This document shows positions 43,480 to 56,435 of a stretch of DNA of 64,000 nucleotides, one piece after another. The position numbers and the translations under genes are program-made. Position 1 is the first letter of the stretch; the number at the start of each line of letters is the position of its first letter. The DNA comes from Cryptomeria japonica (Eukaryota; Streptophyta; Pinopsida; Cupressales; Cupressaceae), in contig NC_081408.1 in assembly GCF_030272615.1 (NCBI RefSeq), positions 612,191,673 through 612,255,672 on the forward strand, written 5' to 3'. Below the pieces are notes generated by a model. It searched no databases, was not told where the DNA came from, and saw nothing but the letters and a program-made list of their open reading frames with translations.

Positions 43480-45924
43480 AGTAACATTGCTCGCTGGTGT
43501 TTGATTTTGTTTCATAGTTGACATATTAGGAGCACTCAATTTCTTTATTGTGAACGGGGGTTGATTTGCATTCAGCGCTCTTGCGTCAACAACTCCATCA
43601 TTAGTGACATTCTTGTTTTTTTACCAAAATCTATTTCTGTCCCCTGAATTGTTTGTGTTGTCACTGTCTTTATTGAGCTTAATGATTCCCTTAGCTATAA
43701 GAGCAGTTTCAATGTTCATCCCTTTCTTAATGATTTTCTCAATGGTACTGGGACTTTTAAATTTATGTTCATACATCATTTCTGGGACAAAATTTTGAAT
43801 AAATAAGTTCACTTGTTGTTCTTCAGGTATATCTAGGGAAGAATGACTATACAAGCTTCACCATCGTTGCAAGAAAGTCACCAATGGTTCACCTTGCTTT
43901 TTCTTGGTATTGCATAAATCTAACATGGTCACGTCACTGTCGATGTTGAATGCAAAGTGAGATATAAACTTTTGAGCCAATTCTAACCAAGTCTTTATAT
44001 TCCCTAGCAAATGCAAATACCAATCCATGGCTTGTCCCATGAGACTTCATGCAAATGAGCACATTAAATATGTTTCCTCATAACTCACTTCAGTACATGC
44101 TGCAAAAAATGCTCGAATATGGTCTTTTGGATTGCCATTCCCTTTATATTTCTCAAAATTAGGTGCCTCAAAATGCTTACGGAAGGGAGGCATGTACAAG
44201 CTCTTGTCAAATGGATTAGGACATAAATCTTGATCTGTGTACAACTTCTTTGTTCCTTTGGTTTCCAAGGCATTGACTTGTCATTGCAACTTCTCAAGCT
44301 GTTGTGCAAATGTGTTAGGTAGTGAAGATTTTGGAAGTTCATCATTTACTCTTGGGTGTATGCTTTGTCAATACATCTTATTTCCCATTGGCTATTGATG
44401 CTCAGAAATTGATATCTATGGTGTCTCTAGCATATAATGTTCTTGGTACACCTCTTGTTGCTGTGGTTGTGCCATGCCTTGATATTGACATTGTTGTTGC
44501 GCTTCTTGTGGTGGAATCATCGTTTGTAGCCTAGGTTGATATTACGATTGAGGGTGTTATTGATATTGCATAGACATCACTTGTGGTTGTGAAGTATGAT
44601 AATTTGTTTGTCTTGGCACATATTGAGGCACATGTTGTTGTTGATGCTGATGAATCAAAATTTGTTGACTTTGTGCCAATTGTTGTTGTCTCGGTGTAAA
44701 TCCCATCATTTGCAAAAAACTTTGTTCGGGAGGTTTTTGTTGTTTCTCCTTGAGATGGGGTATGGCACTTGCATTGATTTGCTGTGTTGTTTGTCCAATC
44801 CATTGTGGTGGTTGCAAGTTTGCATGAACTTGTAATGGTGTAGAAGATGCCGCAACTTGTTGTTGAATGCGATATTGTTGTTGTTGTGCATGGCTTGTTT
44901 TCACATTCGATTGTGCCTTGTGTGCATTACTCAATTGTTGCAACATTTTCTATTGGTGCAAACCACTATTTGTAGCTCTTTGTGTTGCCATTATCAAAGG
45001 ATCTATCACAATATTTTGCATAACAGGTACTTGAGTATCTGGCAAATATATTGAACTTAATGGGACATAGGAACTTTGTTGCATTGTGGAATTGTTTTGG
45101 ACATTGGTGAGATCAGGCATTCCAGTCGTAAAGCTTTCTTGCATCTTAGATTTTGATCCAATTTTATGCATGCAAGGAACCACTTCTTGTTGAGGGATAG
45201 CTATCAATATTTGTGTGGCCCTCATTTGATCTTGTCTTATAGGTGTTGTATTAAATAATGGATTATTCATTGTTTCAAATGGTGACTTTTGAGGAATAGT
45301 CACTATCAATGCCTTTGAAGCACGTTTACTCATCAAGGTAGGTTGAGTTTCTTGTTGCACATTTTCTTCATTTGGATGTGGAGAGAAACTTAACAACTCA
45401 CTGCCTTGTTGTTTTTGCACATTGATTTGCTCACTTGAGGAGGTCATATTACTCATCATGTCAATATATTTTTGTGGGAACATCTTAAAGACCTTGTTCA
45501 AGAATTTATCCATCTTTTTCGTCAACTTTGGATCTTTAAGGAACATATCAACATCATCGAAAGCATCAGAATCTGATGAAGAATCAGGTAAAATACTTGA
45601 ATTTGTTTCTTGTTGAATGCCTTGATCTGAACCAAACCCTTGTGAAAGAGTTTGTTCCTCATATAATGTTTGAGTTTGAATGTCATGTTGCAAGTTCGAT
45701 TGATTCCAATCAAAAGGTGCATTTCCTCTTGGTGTTGGTGGAACACTCCCATGTCCTGGTTTCATGGGTACAAACACTAGTTCATATAATGGAGGTGGTC
45801 TGAGTTGAACCATTCCATATGGCGATAATGATGTGCTTGACGAACCTTCAATTTGTATTGTTTGACTAGTTTGAAACTGTGAGTTTGATATGTTGTCAAT
45901 GGGTTGATACGTTGGTTCGCCCAT
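43480..45924 (-). pseudogene. gag: Tat-2 gag with long Gln-rich N-terminal extension
   Basis: One minus-strand frame from MGEPTYQPIDN (45924) to the Tekay border, with about ten stops and no frameshift. The first ~320 codons are Ser/Gln/Pro-rich. The next ~130 are strongly Gln-rich (QQQQYRIQQQ, HQHQQQHVPQ). The capsid domain follows at about 44270-43630 (CPNPFDKSLYMPPF, FEAPNFEKYKGNGNPKDHI, DLCNTKKKQGEP, IEKIIKKGMNIETAL), matching the Tat-1 Gag. The zinc knuckle is missing because of the Tekay-associated deletion. The Gln-rich extension is much longer than the ~150-residue N-terminus of Tat-1 Gag. Confidence 0.87.
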
Positions 45925-48075
45925 CTTCTTAGATTTTGACCTTGTTTCAACAGGGATGTCACTTATGCAAATGCAATATTTTTGAAATTTTTCAAGGATA
46001 ATATATGATATGCAACTAAATGCAAACTAAATAGATGAAAATGCAATCCGTAGCAAGAATGCAACCTATGTTTTTGTTGTTTTTCCAAGATTTTGATAAA
46101 CTTTTTGGAATGAAAATCTAAGAAAGAGACCCTTAGGAAATTGAAATGATGTCTAGACCTCAAAGGACAAAAGGACCAAGTGACAAAAGGACAAAATGAT
46201 AATGTCTCCCCTATATGCTTGGATACTAAGCTAGGTTTGACCAAATGACATTGATGACAAAAAGACAAAAGTTTGATAAGGTCTAGACTTCTTAACAATG
46301 ACTTAGGGTTTATTCAAAGATTTGGATTACTCAAGTATGACAAAACCTATTTTTTGAGACTATATGCAAAGGGACAATTACTATGCAAATGACCCTAATA
46401 TGATATGATAATGACCTAATCTTAATGAAGGGACCTAGGGTATGCAAATGCAAATGTATGACAATGTCAACCTAAGGCAAAACCTAAGGTTGAATTATGA
46501 AATGGTATTACTCTAATGCAAGAGGACACATGCAAATGGATGACCCTTATTAATATGCAAAGGAGTATGACCTAGGTGAAACTTAACCTTGGTAGTTGAC
46601 AATGAATTTGCAAAATGCAAACCTAGGATGAACCTAAATCTAAGTGACATGAATGTTGAGACAAGATTTTGAAAAATGTTTGACAACCATGTTTGAAGGT
46701 GTTTTGAACTTTGTTGGATGAAATACTCTTGTGTTTAACCTTGTTTTGAATCAATTTATCTTGTTTTTGAAATGAGACACAACTCAACTTTTGACAAGCA
46801 AAGAAGACAAGATATTTAGACTCAAGATAATCATGCTCATTCACACATTTCTTATGGTAGGTAAGGATAGTAGGTACATGAGAGGTAGACTCGTTATGAG
46901 ATTCAAGGAGAATACATAGATGCTTGACCCCACGGGCTCCCCTCCACAGCACTCACTTCTCAGGGCAGCCAAGCATCAGTCCCCATGGAAATCTCCCCAT
47001 GGCAAACTTAGTATCTCTTCCAAGTATCCGAACTCCTCCTTCTCAAGCAACTAGAAGGATTTTGGCCTCTAAATACAAGGTGTTTAATAAGGATTTTTGT
47101 TAAGCGCTACTCCTTGGTGTCATGCAAGCATGATTGCGACAGAGGCCCACCAAGATACCAAACAAATGTAGTCGCGCAAGCATGATTTAGACCGTGAGGC
47201 CCTACTTAGATGTTGATATGAGAAAGAGTCCAAGGGTCATCACTTCCCAAGTAACTACAATTCCCATGTAACCCTTCCTTCAAAGCTTTTGCCCATTAGG
47301 TATTTATTTATAGTGAGTTAGAATGCCAAGGTACTCTGGCTATGCTCACTTTGGGTCATTCCCTTCTCATGATTGTCACTTGCTTGCAAAAGAAAGCAAA
47401 TGGTCGGGAAGGTAGACCATCTAAAGGTAACAAACAATCCAAAACATGAGAATGGTATCGAAGATCTAGATTTTTGATCACCCTAAGAAGGATGAGAGCA
47501 TACTCTCCTACTCCAATGTCAAACTTGACAAGCAAAGTGAACACATGTTCATTCCATCCTACTTAGCAAACATACTAGGTGCCTAATTAAAAATCACAAA
47601 CACAAAGTTTGGTTGGAATATAAGGCAACATGCAAAATCACTAAGTTAGAAGTTTGATTTGTTTGGTCTTTGACTAGCGAACCTGCATAAGATTTGTTAG
47701 TAGTTTCATTCTTAGTCCTTATCACATGTAATGCCAAGGTGCTGCACAGAGAATCAATACCAAAGAAAACCAGAATACAAGAACAGAATGCAAAACAAAG
47801 TAATTTGCAAGTAAAAACACTGATTTTTACCTCTGTTTCTGGCCTTACACAGGCACAGAATGGCTTGACCCAGGTGCAAAATGCATTGACACAGGCGTAG
47901 ATCCCTTTAACACAAGCATAGAATGCATTGACACAGGCGTAGATCCCTTCGACATAGGCACAGATCCCTTGACACAGGTGCAGAAGTGCCCAGAAAGCCC
48001 TAAATTGCCCTGTTTCTTGGGTTTTCACCTGCAAATCAGCTCAAAAGGCACTCAAAACATGGTTAAATGGTTAGT
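45925..48075 (-). other. Leader of Tat-2
   Basis: About 2.15 kb between primer site and gag. Near the primer site is a short repetitive ORF (48034-47594, 146 codons, ACVNAFYACVKG-type repeats) that I treat as a product of the tandem repeat below. The rest (46300-47590) has many ATGACAAAAGGACAAA- and GACCTA-type words and no conserved ORF. No equivalent of the Tat-1 ORF1 was found. Confidence 0.55.
47840..47990 (-). repeat. Six to seven units of a 21-24-bp repeat in the Tat-2 leader
   Basis: Plus-strand units are TTGACACAGGCGTAGATCCC and TTAACACAAGCATAGAATGCA variants. The minus strand reads CTACGCCTGTGTCAA, the same word type as the repeats in front of the PMD gene (26905-27015). Confidence 0.8.
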
Positions 48076-48093
48076 TTCACGAAGGGTTCACCA
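48076..48093 (-). other. Primer binding site of Tat-2
   Basis: The minus strand reads TGGTGAACCCTTCGTGAA, five bases after the LTR end. It equals the Tat-1b site except for two adjacent bases (GA to TT), so Trp tRNA is the probable primer. Confidence 0.75.
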
Positions 48094-48098
48094 ATTAA

Positions 48099-49523
48099 TG
48101 TACAATAGGAATTTGGAAATCATCAAAGCAATATAAACATTAGACTAGCTCATTCATGAAAACTCAATTGCAATGATAAGAAAACCTACAAACATTTAAT
48201 AGAGATATGAAAATAAAACATTCAATTCAAATGCAAACCATCGTAAACGTGAATGTCTCCTCTAGAATTCTCCATTTTCCTTCTTTCTCCTTCAAATGCC
48301 TTTGTTTTGTGGATCTCACCTACAAGTGCATAAGCATAATATGAAAGCAAGATGTACAAGATGACAGCGTAAGAATACTAGAAGTGTGATTGATTCGAGG
48401 ATCCTGATTGAAGAAATTCATCCAATTTATAGATAAATTGGAGAAAAGACAAGATTAGCATGAAATTGATTCGAATGGATTCAAATCAAGAATAGCAAAA
48501 TTATGAAAAGTGTATGATAAATTGCTATGCAAGGATTTATGACAATTTATGACAATTTATGACAAATTGTGACAAATTGCTATGCAAGAAGTTGTGACAA
48601 GATTTTGAAAATAGAAATAGAAATTAGAAGAAATTAGAAAATTAGGTTAGAAATTATGACTTGGAAATTAGGAAATTGATGAAAATTAGGTAAATTAATT
48701 AATAATTTTTCATTCATTAATTAATTTACAAAAAGAGGAGGAATTAATTAGCCAATTAAATAAACATTTAATTGTGACAAGAAGACTTAGGATAGATAAA
48801 TAAATCATTTAACCTAGAGAGAAAATGGAGAGAAAATGACAATCAAGATTAAATGAATAAATCATAAAATCCTTAAAGATGAATTAGAAATGCAAGGATG
48901 ACAATTAGGTCTTGATGTAGGATCGATTTGATCATGATTCTGACTTGATAAAAGACCAATGTTGATAAATGATTTGATTGATAAATTCGCCAATTGATGA
49001 GGAACAATGACTAATTGATCCAAATTGACACGATTGAAAAGGACAATGGTCGATGAAAAATTGATCACAAAATTGATGAGATTGACAAGGATCGATGACA
49101 AATCGATCGCAAAATGATAAGATTGAAAAAGGACAACGATCGATGATAAATCGATCACAAAATTACAAGATTGAAAAGAACAACGATCGATGACAAATAG
49201 ATCACAAAATCAACAAGAGGACAAAACCCTAATTCTATCATCGATTAGGATTGATGATGTCCAAAATATGACAAATGAGCACACACATTGATGCGACAGG
49301 ATAAGATCGACCAAAATCATGACTGAAGATTGTTATCGACAAGACCAAATTCGAAAGTGAGATAGATGAAAAATGCAGAAGAAGGACTCGATACTCGCAA
49401 ATGATAAAGACCAAGTGCACAACATAGAAGAAATGTTAATGTGACGCAAAAACCCTAAAATAAGGCAATGCGCAAATGTTAAAGTATGACTCCGCAAGCG
49501 TTGACCATTTTTAGACGTCTACA
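48099..49523 (-). repeat. 5' LTR of Tat-2
   Basis: 1425 bp, pair of 24909-26335. In plus reading TGTACAATAGG to GACGTCTACA, adjoining the AAAAG duplicate at 49524-49528. It is the 5' LTR because the primer site lies on its left side. Confidence 0.92.
48424..48431 (-). promoter_or_regulatory. TATA box of Tat-2 5' LTR
   Basis: The minus strand reads TATAAATT (CCAATTTATCTATAAATTGG), conserved in the other LTR at 25234-25241. It predicts R-U5 of about 300 bases. Confidence 0.55.
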
Positions 49524-49528
49524 AAAAG

Positions 49529-50722
49529 AACAATCAATTTGTCTCATTCTTTGTTGCAAAATGATTTTACTTGATGCAAACATGTTTTTCTTTAAGTTGA
49601 TCAAGATTTCAAATTCTAGTTTACTCAAACATATTTCCTTTGAAAGTTAAAAAGAACATCATGGTTGTTGGAGCAACATCTCCAAATAGATAGAAAATCA
49701 TTGCAATGACAAGTTAAAAAGAACAAGTGCATTTAGTGTTTGGCACACTTATGCAAAAAGAGTTTGTCAAGTGGTCCTACTTCTAACACACACAATCCTT
49801 TCCCTTGGCTCTCGTGGTCGTAGGTGCAAGAGAAAAGTGTTAGTAACACTCAAGTTTTATGTTTTTATGAGAGGCCTACCAAGGGATCGATCACTCTTGG
49901 GAATGACCTCATGCGGTAAATCCTTCGAGCCGCTATAGAAATCAGGGAAGAGCAAAAGTTGTAGCCTTAGGTAAAGTTGTTCCTATAGTGTAACTTGCCG
50001 AGAGGACAAATCGGCCCCACCATAAGTTACAAGGCTCTTAAGTGAGTCATTGCAGAATGAACTTATGTCTAAAAACATTGAACATTTCTAAACACCTTTA
50101 AGTAGTAGCCCACCCATTCTATTGATTGAGGATATTTGTGAAAAGTTCAGTGCAAGAGCATAGATGGTTTTGCTCCAAAGATACTCTCCATACATATTTC
50201 CTTGAGTAGAAACATAGCTTTTTGAAAGGTTACTCGTAGCCTGATAAAAGTGATGATTCCCCCATCATAGGGATCATCTATTTGTTATGCTTGTGCAAGA
50301 CTTAATATATCAAATCCTTACCTACCATGGCGGGATTCATAGGGTATGCAGTACCAAAGTTGATGAAATATCAAGATATGGGTTGAAATTATCTCAACTG
50401 GCCATTTGACCTTAGGGATAAAAAGTGTTTGAAGTGTCTTCATTTTGTTTCAGACTAGTACAAATTGAGCCGACTTCAGGCTTTGGAAAACACCTAAAAT
50501 ACATTTGAAGGAAAGGTTTATAAAAGTCCAAGGATTGGGTTGATCTAGACCCACACTTACTTGTGCCTTTTGAGGCAACATTCTTGTGTTTGTGTGATTT
50601 CTTTGTTTTCTTGTCAAAGAAACATCAAAAAATCAGTTCCAAAAACAAAGTAATTCATCCAACATACACATTTTCAAAATACCAACAAAAATAAAAAACA
50701 AAGAGCGAGAGTATCAAACTAT
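49529..50722 (+). other. Tat-1b leader, second part
   Basis: It continues the leader broken at 24908 and is colinear with Tat-1a 3400-4593. The conserved AGGTGCAAGAGAAAAGTG and GAGAGGCCTACCAAGGGA blocks are present. No ORF is shared with Tat-1a before ORF1. Confidence 0.65.
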
Positions 50723-51094
50723 ATGACCATTCTTCACATCTTTAGAAAGAAGAATCTTCATCAACATGTCAACTTGAAAAGAAGACCATTGAGCTCAAAG
50801 GCTTTAATCAAAAGGAGGAAATTCTTCTATCTTAATAGACAAATCTTTGTCTCTAATAGAGCCTTCTTACAACACATGCATCTTTATCTTCAAGGGAAAT
50901 CAAACAAATTGGGTGAAGAGTCATTGAACCGCAGAGCTTTTATGCAATATAGAGCTTTGAGTTATCACAAAAACAAAGGAGGCAAGATCAATCTTGACTT
51001 CTTTCTAGACGTTTGTATCACGTACAACGTGGCTCGAGAAGAACCACCAACCCCTGAAAGGGAAGAAGAAGAGTTTGTTCCTTATGTAACATGA
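50723..51094 (+). CDS. ORF1: conserved small basic protein upstream of gag (Tat-1b)
   Basis: 123 residues, intact, from MTILHIFRKK to EEEFVPYVT, where a TGA ends it a few codons before the Tat-1a stop. The same basic, aromatic-rich composition and the same conserved blocks appear as in Tat-1a (RRKFFYL, RAFLQHMHLYLQGKS, QYRALSYHKNKGG). It is intact although gag downstream has at least five stops in its first 500 codons. No signal peptide, membrane segment or known domain is seen. It lies about 450 bases before gag, so expression would need leaky scanning, splicing or an internal entry site. Confidence 0.62.
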   Translation: MTILHIFRKKNLHQHVNLKRRPLSSKALIKRRKFFYLNRQIFVSNRAFLQHMHLYLQGKSNKLGEESLNRRAFMQYRALSYHKNKGGKINLDFFLDVCITYNVAREEPPTPEREEEEFVPYVT

Positions 51095-51543
51095 AGTTTC
51101 TATTGAAGTTAAAAATTTCCTCCATTACCCCATTCACACATCATCTCATCCATTTCAAACTCTCAAAACATCAAGAGGTTGTTATCCTAAGTTCTCTTTA
51201 GATATTGCTTGAATCAAACACAATACATCACTTTTTAGAGTGTCTTGACATCTAGGATAAACTCATCCTAAAGAGGCATTTCTACACAGGTTAAAACTAG
51301 TCTATGAGTGCATCCTCTCATTACTAGGTAGTTGAATCTGTAACACATCTCAAATCCCTCTAAACCTTATCACACTAAACTTTGTCAATCAAACACAACA
51401 AGAAATTCAAGAAAGGACTTTGGTAATATCTACCTTTAGTGCTAGAGATTAATATGCAAAAAACTCCACCAAACATAAATCTCTCATTTCATCAACAACT
51501 CATCATCATTTTCACCCTACTTCAACAAAAACTTGTGAACAAA
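51095..51543 (+). other. ORF1-gag intergenic segment (Tat-1b)
   Basis: A spacer aligned with 4978-5407. The gag frame is open for 35 codons before the chosen Met, but that part is less conserved. Confidence 0.5.
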
Positions 51544-53303
51544 ATGGCTCATACTAGATCAAGAACTAGAAAAATGGAAATTGAAGAAGAAGAGGAGGAA
51601 AACATCAATGAATTCCAAGAAGCTCTTGGAGGAAACATAAATGATGAAAATCCAAGTACTCCTACTCCTGCGGCAATAGAAAGGGCACAACACAACCCTC
51701 TCTTTAATAGACTTTTTGATGAAATACTCAAGAACAATGCTGATGCTCACTTTTTGAGACTTGCTCAAGAGGGAGCCAAACTACCCTTTGACTTTGATGT
51801 TGCACAACTAAGACAAGCATTAGAATGCCAAAGTCATAATGAGGATGAAAGAGGATGAGATCACATCAGATACAACCTTCATCAAGGTAATCCCCCACCT
51901 CCTCCTCCTCCAAATGACATAGACATGTTATGGCAACAAGTCAAAAATCTCGCCCAACAACTTCATAGTGGTGTGAAAACTAACTAGTTTTCACTTAATG
52001 ATATTTGTCCCTATCCCTTTGATAGGAATCTTCATATGCCACCTTTTCCACAAGGGTTTGAAACACCCAAGTTTGAAAAGTATAGAGGAAAAGGAGATCC
52101 TTGTGACCATGTTAGAGAATTCCATTCAGCATGCCTAGAAGTGGCATACAAGGATACATACCTAATGCGGCTCTTTCCCCAGAGTTTGGGAGGAACAACC
52201 ACATCACAGTTTTCTCGATTACCAGGTGGCATTAGGACCTTTGAAGAACTAATCTAGAAGTTCCTAGCACATTACTCACACAACATTGAATGAGATATCA
52301 CAATGGCTGATCTATGTAACACTAAACAAAAACTAGGTGAGCTCTTTTCGGTCTTTCTACAATGATGGCGTCAAATGTCTAGTAGACGATCACTTCAATT
52401 ACTAGAACAAGAATTAGTGGAAATATTTATTTCCAACTTAAACGACGAAATGGAATTTCACCTGGACCTCAAAGACACAGATTCCTTCAATGACATTATC
52501 ACCAAAGGTTTAAAGTGTGAGCGAGCTCTAATAAAAAAAGGGCTAATCAAAACCTACAATGAGCCAAAGGATGGCCCTCGCCCACGCTTCAATAGTGACA
52601 AGCCAAACTTCAGGAACAAAAATAAAAATATCGTCAATGACGGGGTTGTGGATGCTAGAACTATCAAAAGTGCACAACCTATGGTTTGGTTTGCGGGACA
52701 GAACCCCCCACCCAAGAATAACATAGTTGCTCTTCCAAATCAAGGACGCAACATACCTCAAGAAGAACCCAATCAACGTCAACAAAATTTTAAACCAAAT
52801 CGAACATACACTCCCTTAGGGGAACCCATTGAAATAGTGTTACGCCAATTGGTTTCTCAAAATTTGGTGACCTTACCCAAAACATCAAATTACGAACCTC
52901 AAGTCAAACCTTCATGGTGGAGGGATACCGAACATTGCAATTTCCATCAAGGAAAAGGACATAAGACAAGAAATTGTCACAGATTGAAAGATCTTATTCA
53001 AGATCTTATTGACCGTGGTGATATCGAAATCAAATGACATGACCCCAAGACAACAAACAATGATCATCTAATGTTCAAAAATCCACTTCCATCACAAGAT
53101 CAAAGAGGTCCTTCCACTTCAGAGAGAAACACTGATACCACAGATTATACGCGAGCCGCATATAATTACACTATGAATCACCTGTATGATGCCAGTGAAA
53201 AAATTTCAACTATTACCATAAAAAATCCCAGTTCCAATTGTAATGTTGTTACACGTTGCGACAAGGTTACCATAAAAGCACCACCACAAGGTACCACATC
53301 AAT
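51544..53303 (+). pseudogene. gag: gag, Tat-1b
   Basis: One frame from MAHTRSRTRK, broken by stops near 51856, 51985, 52255, 52290, 52363 and 53035. The domains are an acidic N-terminus (EEEEENINEF), a Pro-rich segment, a capsid region (about 52000-52560) and the CHHC zinc knuckle at 52936-52977 (CNFHQGKGHKTRNC). Most stops sit where Tat-1a has CAA, CGA or similar, consistent with C-to-T decay. A roughly ten-base deletion near 53303 (compared with 8228-8240) shifts the frame into the protease part. Confidence 0.88.
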
Positions 53304-54415
53304 ATAACCTTGTGGACCAATTAGATAAAATGCCTGCCCTGATATCTATCTTAGAGCTATTGCGTCTCTCCCCATATCATAGAACAATCTTGGATCAAGC
53401 TCTCCAAGAGGCATTTGTCCTTGCAAAATTGAATACAGATCAGTTCCAAGCCATGGTTGGAAATCTAAGGTCATCACCTTGTCTCACTTTTTCTGAAAGT
53501 GACAACACATCCTTCCAGCAACCACATAATGCCTCACTCCACATTGAAGGGTTTATCAACTAGCATAGAATCAAGCGAGTCTTGATCGACAATGGAGCAG
53601 GCCTGAATATTTGTACACTACAATTAGTCATAGCACTGAGATATGCAATTGAATCAGTGGATCCCCGTAAGAATATCACAATCAAAGCCTATGATGATGC
53701 ATAACGTTCATCCAAAGAAGCAGTGGTGCTACCAATCTGAGTGGGTCCAGTGGTGAAGCACATCATATGTTAGGTTTTGGACCTTCCTCTACCATACAAT
53801 TTGTTGCTAGTAAGACCTCGGATACATGCCATGCAAGCCATTCCATCCACCTACCATCAATGTATCAAGTTCCCTCATAACGGTGTGGAAATTACAATCC
53901 TTGGAGATGCAAATCCCTTCACATACTGTCACAATATAAATCATGAACCAAAGATTACTGTTCCTAACAATAGGGAAGCCATCTTGTCCACCTCATATGT
54001 AAGTCCAACCTCTCTTTCCAGCTCAAACACCACTATACCCAAGCAAGAGAAGCTCAAGATGAAAATAGCAGAGGAAGGTCTTGGAGAATACAATCTAAGC
54101 CAGCTCTTTTGTGTTGGACAAATGCCCACTTCTCTAAGAACTCATGGTAAACCTCAATGATTACTTCATACACCACTGGTCACACCAACATGCACTTTGA
54201 CGCCTTTCATCCTAGGAAAGAGTCAAGAAGAAGAGACCAGAGATGAGGACTTAGTAGAATGGATCTATAAAGATCCTATCACCACAGATATTCCATAAGC
54301 TAAACTTCCCACAGATCAATATGGAAAGGGCCTTCTCATTATGCAAAGAATGGGTTATGATGGTCAAAGTGTTTTGGGACCTTGTAAACAAGGGCAACAT
54401 GAGCCGTTGTAGCCA
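53304..54415 (+). pseudogene. Protease and G-patch-like segment, Tat-1b
   Basis: The frame continues (KMPALISILELLRLSP) to the protease active site D-N-G-A-G at 53588, then DLPLPYNLLL near 53785, where the usual G-R-P reads V-R-P. The linker has GLGEYNLSQLFCVGQMPTSLRTHGKP. The G-patch-like part lies at about 54315-54410 (YGKGLLIMQRMGYDGQSVLGPCKQG). Stops occur near 53563, 53701, 53737, 53771, 54158 and 54297. Confidence 0.83.
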
Positions 54416-56430
54416 GAATTGAAGCCCAAAGATAACACAGGCTTAGGCTTTCAAAAGGAGCTCCTTCCTAAACTCAGATTCAAAGGGAAACCCAGAAAAC
54501 CACTATATTAGCCTATTACAAAGAGGCTACCTTTGATTATAAAAGTAGCACCACCCATCATTCCACAATCAAACCAACAACCCCATCAGTAGCATCAATA
54601 AAATCAAAAGCACCATTAGCAGCAGCCACTATATCAGAATTCCCAACAGTATCAACAACACTAGCAATTCCAATAGAAACAACAGAGTCAACAACACTGA
54701 TGCTCCCTGTATCGGATTCACTAATTCCCATAATTCTTCCTGCAGCACCAATCATTACATCTACAATGGTACATCAGCCAATCACAACTACAGTATTTAA
54801 TTCAAAAGATATTGTAGTATGGTATAGCAATTAGATACTAGAAAGCGACTCAGAGACTGACTCACATGAGTGGGAATTTGATTTAGTACATCTAAATACT
54901 TCAGATGAGGAAGACACATCTCCCCCTCCACCCCAAAAAGACATCCCTATTTATGGAGAAGTGTAGATTAAAATGACTCAGGTTCCTAAACTGGAAACAT
55001 CTTCCAAAGATCCTACGTCACATCCTACACCCAATTCTGACAGGGAGAGTACCATCAACGACCTTCACCACAATGTCTTCACCCTCACTGACACATCTAA
55101 CAAACTTAACCTAATCGATGAGGTAATGCCCATTATCCATCCTAAGCTCATTGAATGGAACCAACCTAATCCCCCATGCCTTGACCACTTCCAAAATGAT
55201 GAGGCGATCATTGACTTTTTGGAACTACGTGATAACATACCGAGCGGGGATCATAAAGCTAGATTTGCCATAGAAATTAATAGCACAACATACTTTGGGG
55301 TGGATGCCAAACCTTTTAGTTGCAAAAATATAACAATAAAACATGGATCTTCTAGTGAAAACTACACTGTCGCACTGTTTGATCCTACAAAAGTAAAAAG
55401 AAAGAGCGTATCCAATGGTGAAAACCTCTCTAAGGCGCCTGAGGATGAAAGGTTTGACATTCTCCCCTCTAGTACACAACATGAACAATCAACGATTCTG
55501 ATCGAGGAAACAAAAGAATACAATGTGGGGACTCTTGAAACTCCTCACCACATACACCTGGCATCTCTTTTGACTCTAGAGGAACAACCCAAGTTTGTCG
55601 AATTCTTCCAGAAATGCGAGATCAACTTTGGATGGTCATATGTAGACATGCATTACCTCATAGTAGCAGAAGGAGCTAAGCTTTTCAAGCAGAAGCTTTG
55701 CAAGATGCATCCCCAAATTGCAGTACCCATCAAAGTGGAACTTAAGAAACTTTTGGATGTTGGTTTCATTAGACTAATTGATTATACAAATTAGATCTCC
55801 AATATTGTGCCTATCAGCAAACCAAATGGGGGCATCTGTATATGTACTGACTTCATAGATCTGAATAAAGCATGTCCTAAAGATGACTTCCCCCTACCCA
55901 ACATCAACATCATAGTGGACCTAATAGCATGACATGCCATGCTTTCACTCATGGATGGCTTTTTAGGGTACAATCAGATAAAGATCGCACTAGAGGATCA
56001 ACATAAGACAACCTTCACATCTCCATGGGGAACATGCTGCTGGAATGTAATGCCTTTTGGTCTCAAGAATGCAGGAGCGACCTATCAAAGAGAAATGACC
56101 ACTATCTTCCATGATATGATGCATACCATAATGGAAGATTACGTTGATGACTTACTGGCAAAATCACTCACAAGAGAAGGTCATCTAGACATATTAGAGA
56201 AAATCTTTGATAGACTAGAACAATATCATGTTTGACTCAACCCAAAGAAATGTGTCTTTGGAGTAACCTCAGGGAAACTTCTCGGATACATTATCTCCAA
56301 CAAAGGCATTGAGGTCAATCCAGCAAAGGTCAAAGCAATCATGGACATGCCACCTCCGAAGAACATCAGTCAGCTAAGGACATTACAAGGATGACTACAG
56401 TCCATCCGAAGATTCATTGCACAACTGGAA
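54416..56430 (+). pseudogene. pol: Linker and reverse transcriptase, Tat-1b
   Basis: The linker is low-complexity (54500-54935) and then conserved (FGVDAKPFSCKNITIKHG, 55300). RT runs from near 55620: KLLDVGFIRLIDY, DLNKACPKDDFPLPNI, DGFLGYNQIKIALEDQHKTTF, WGTCCWNVMPFGLKNAGATYQ and an intact YVDD at 56140-56151. Stops lie at 55792, 55930, 56233 and 56392. A frameshift after 56430 leads into RNase H. Confidence 0.9.
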
Positions 56431-56435
56431 GATAA

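Larger units (their letters stand above)
24909..49523 (-). mobile_element. Tat-2: complete Tat-lineage insertion with antisense PMD gene, TSD AAAAG
   Basis: LTRs at 24909-26335 and 48099-49523 share the ends TGTAGACGTCTA...TATTGTACA (minus strand). AAAAG stands on both flanks (24904-24908, 49524-49528). The minus-strand order is 5' LTR, primer site, leader, gag, [Tekay insertion 35400-43469], G-patch, RT, RNase H, second RNase H, integrase, spacer, PMD gene in the opposite direction, polypurine tract, 3' LTR. The first 185 bases of the two LTRs differ at about eight sites by eye, so this is younger than Tat-1. In gag, pol and PMD I see stops but no frameshifts. Confidence 0.93.

Noticed and set aside
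47594-48034. 146-codon minus-strand ORF with ACVNAFYACVKG repeats in the Tat-2 leader
   Set aside because: It is explained by the 21-24-bp tandem repeat; there is no counterpart in Tat-1 and no recognisable protein after the repeat.
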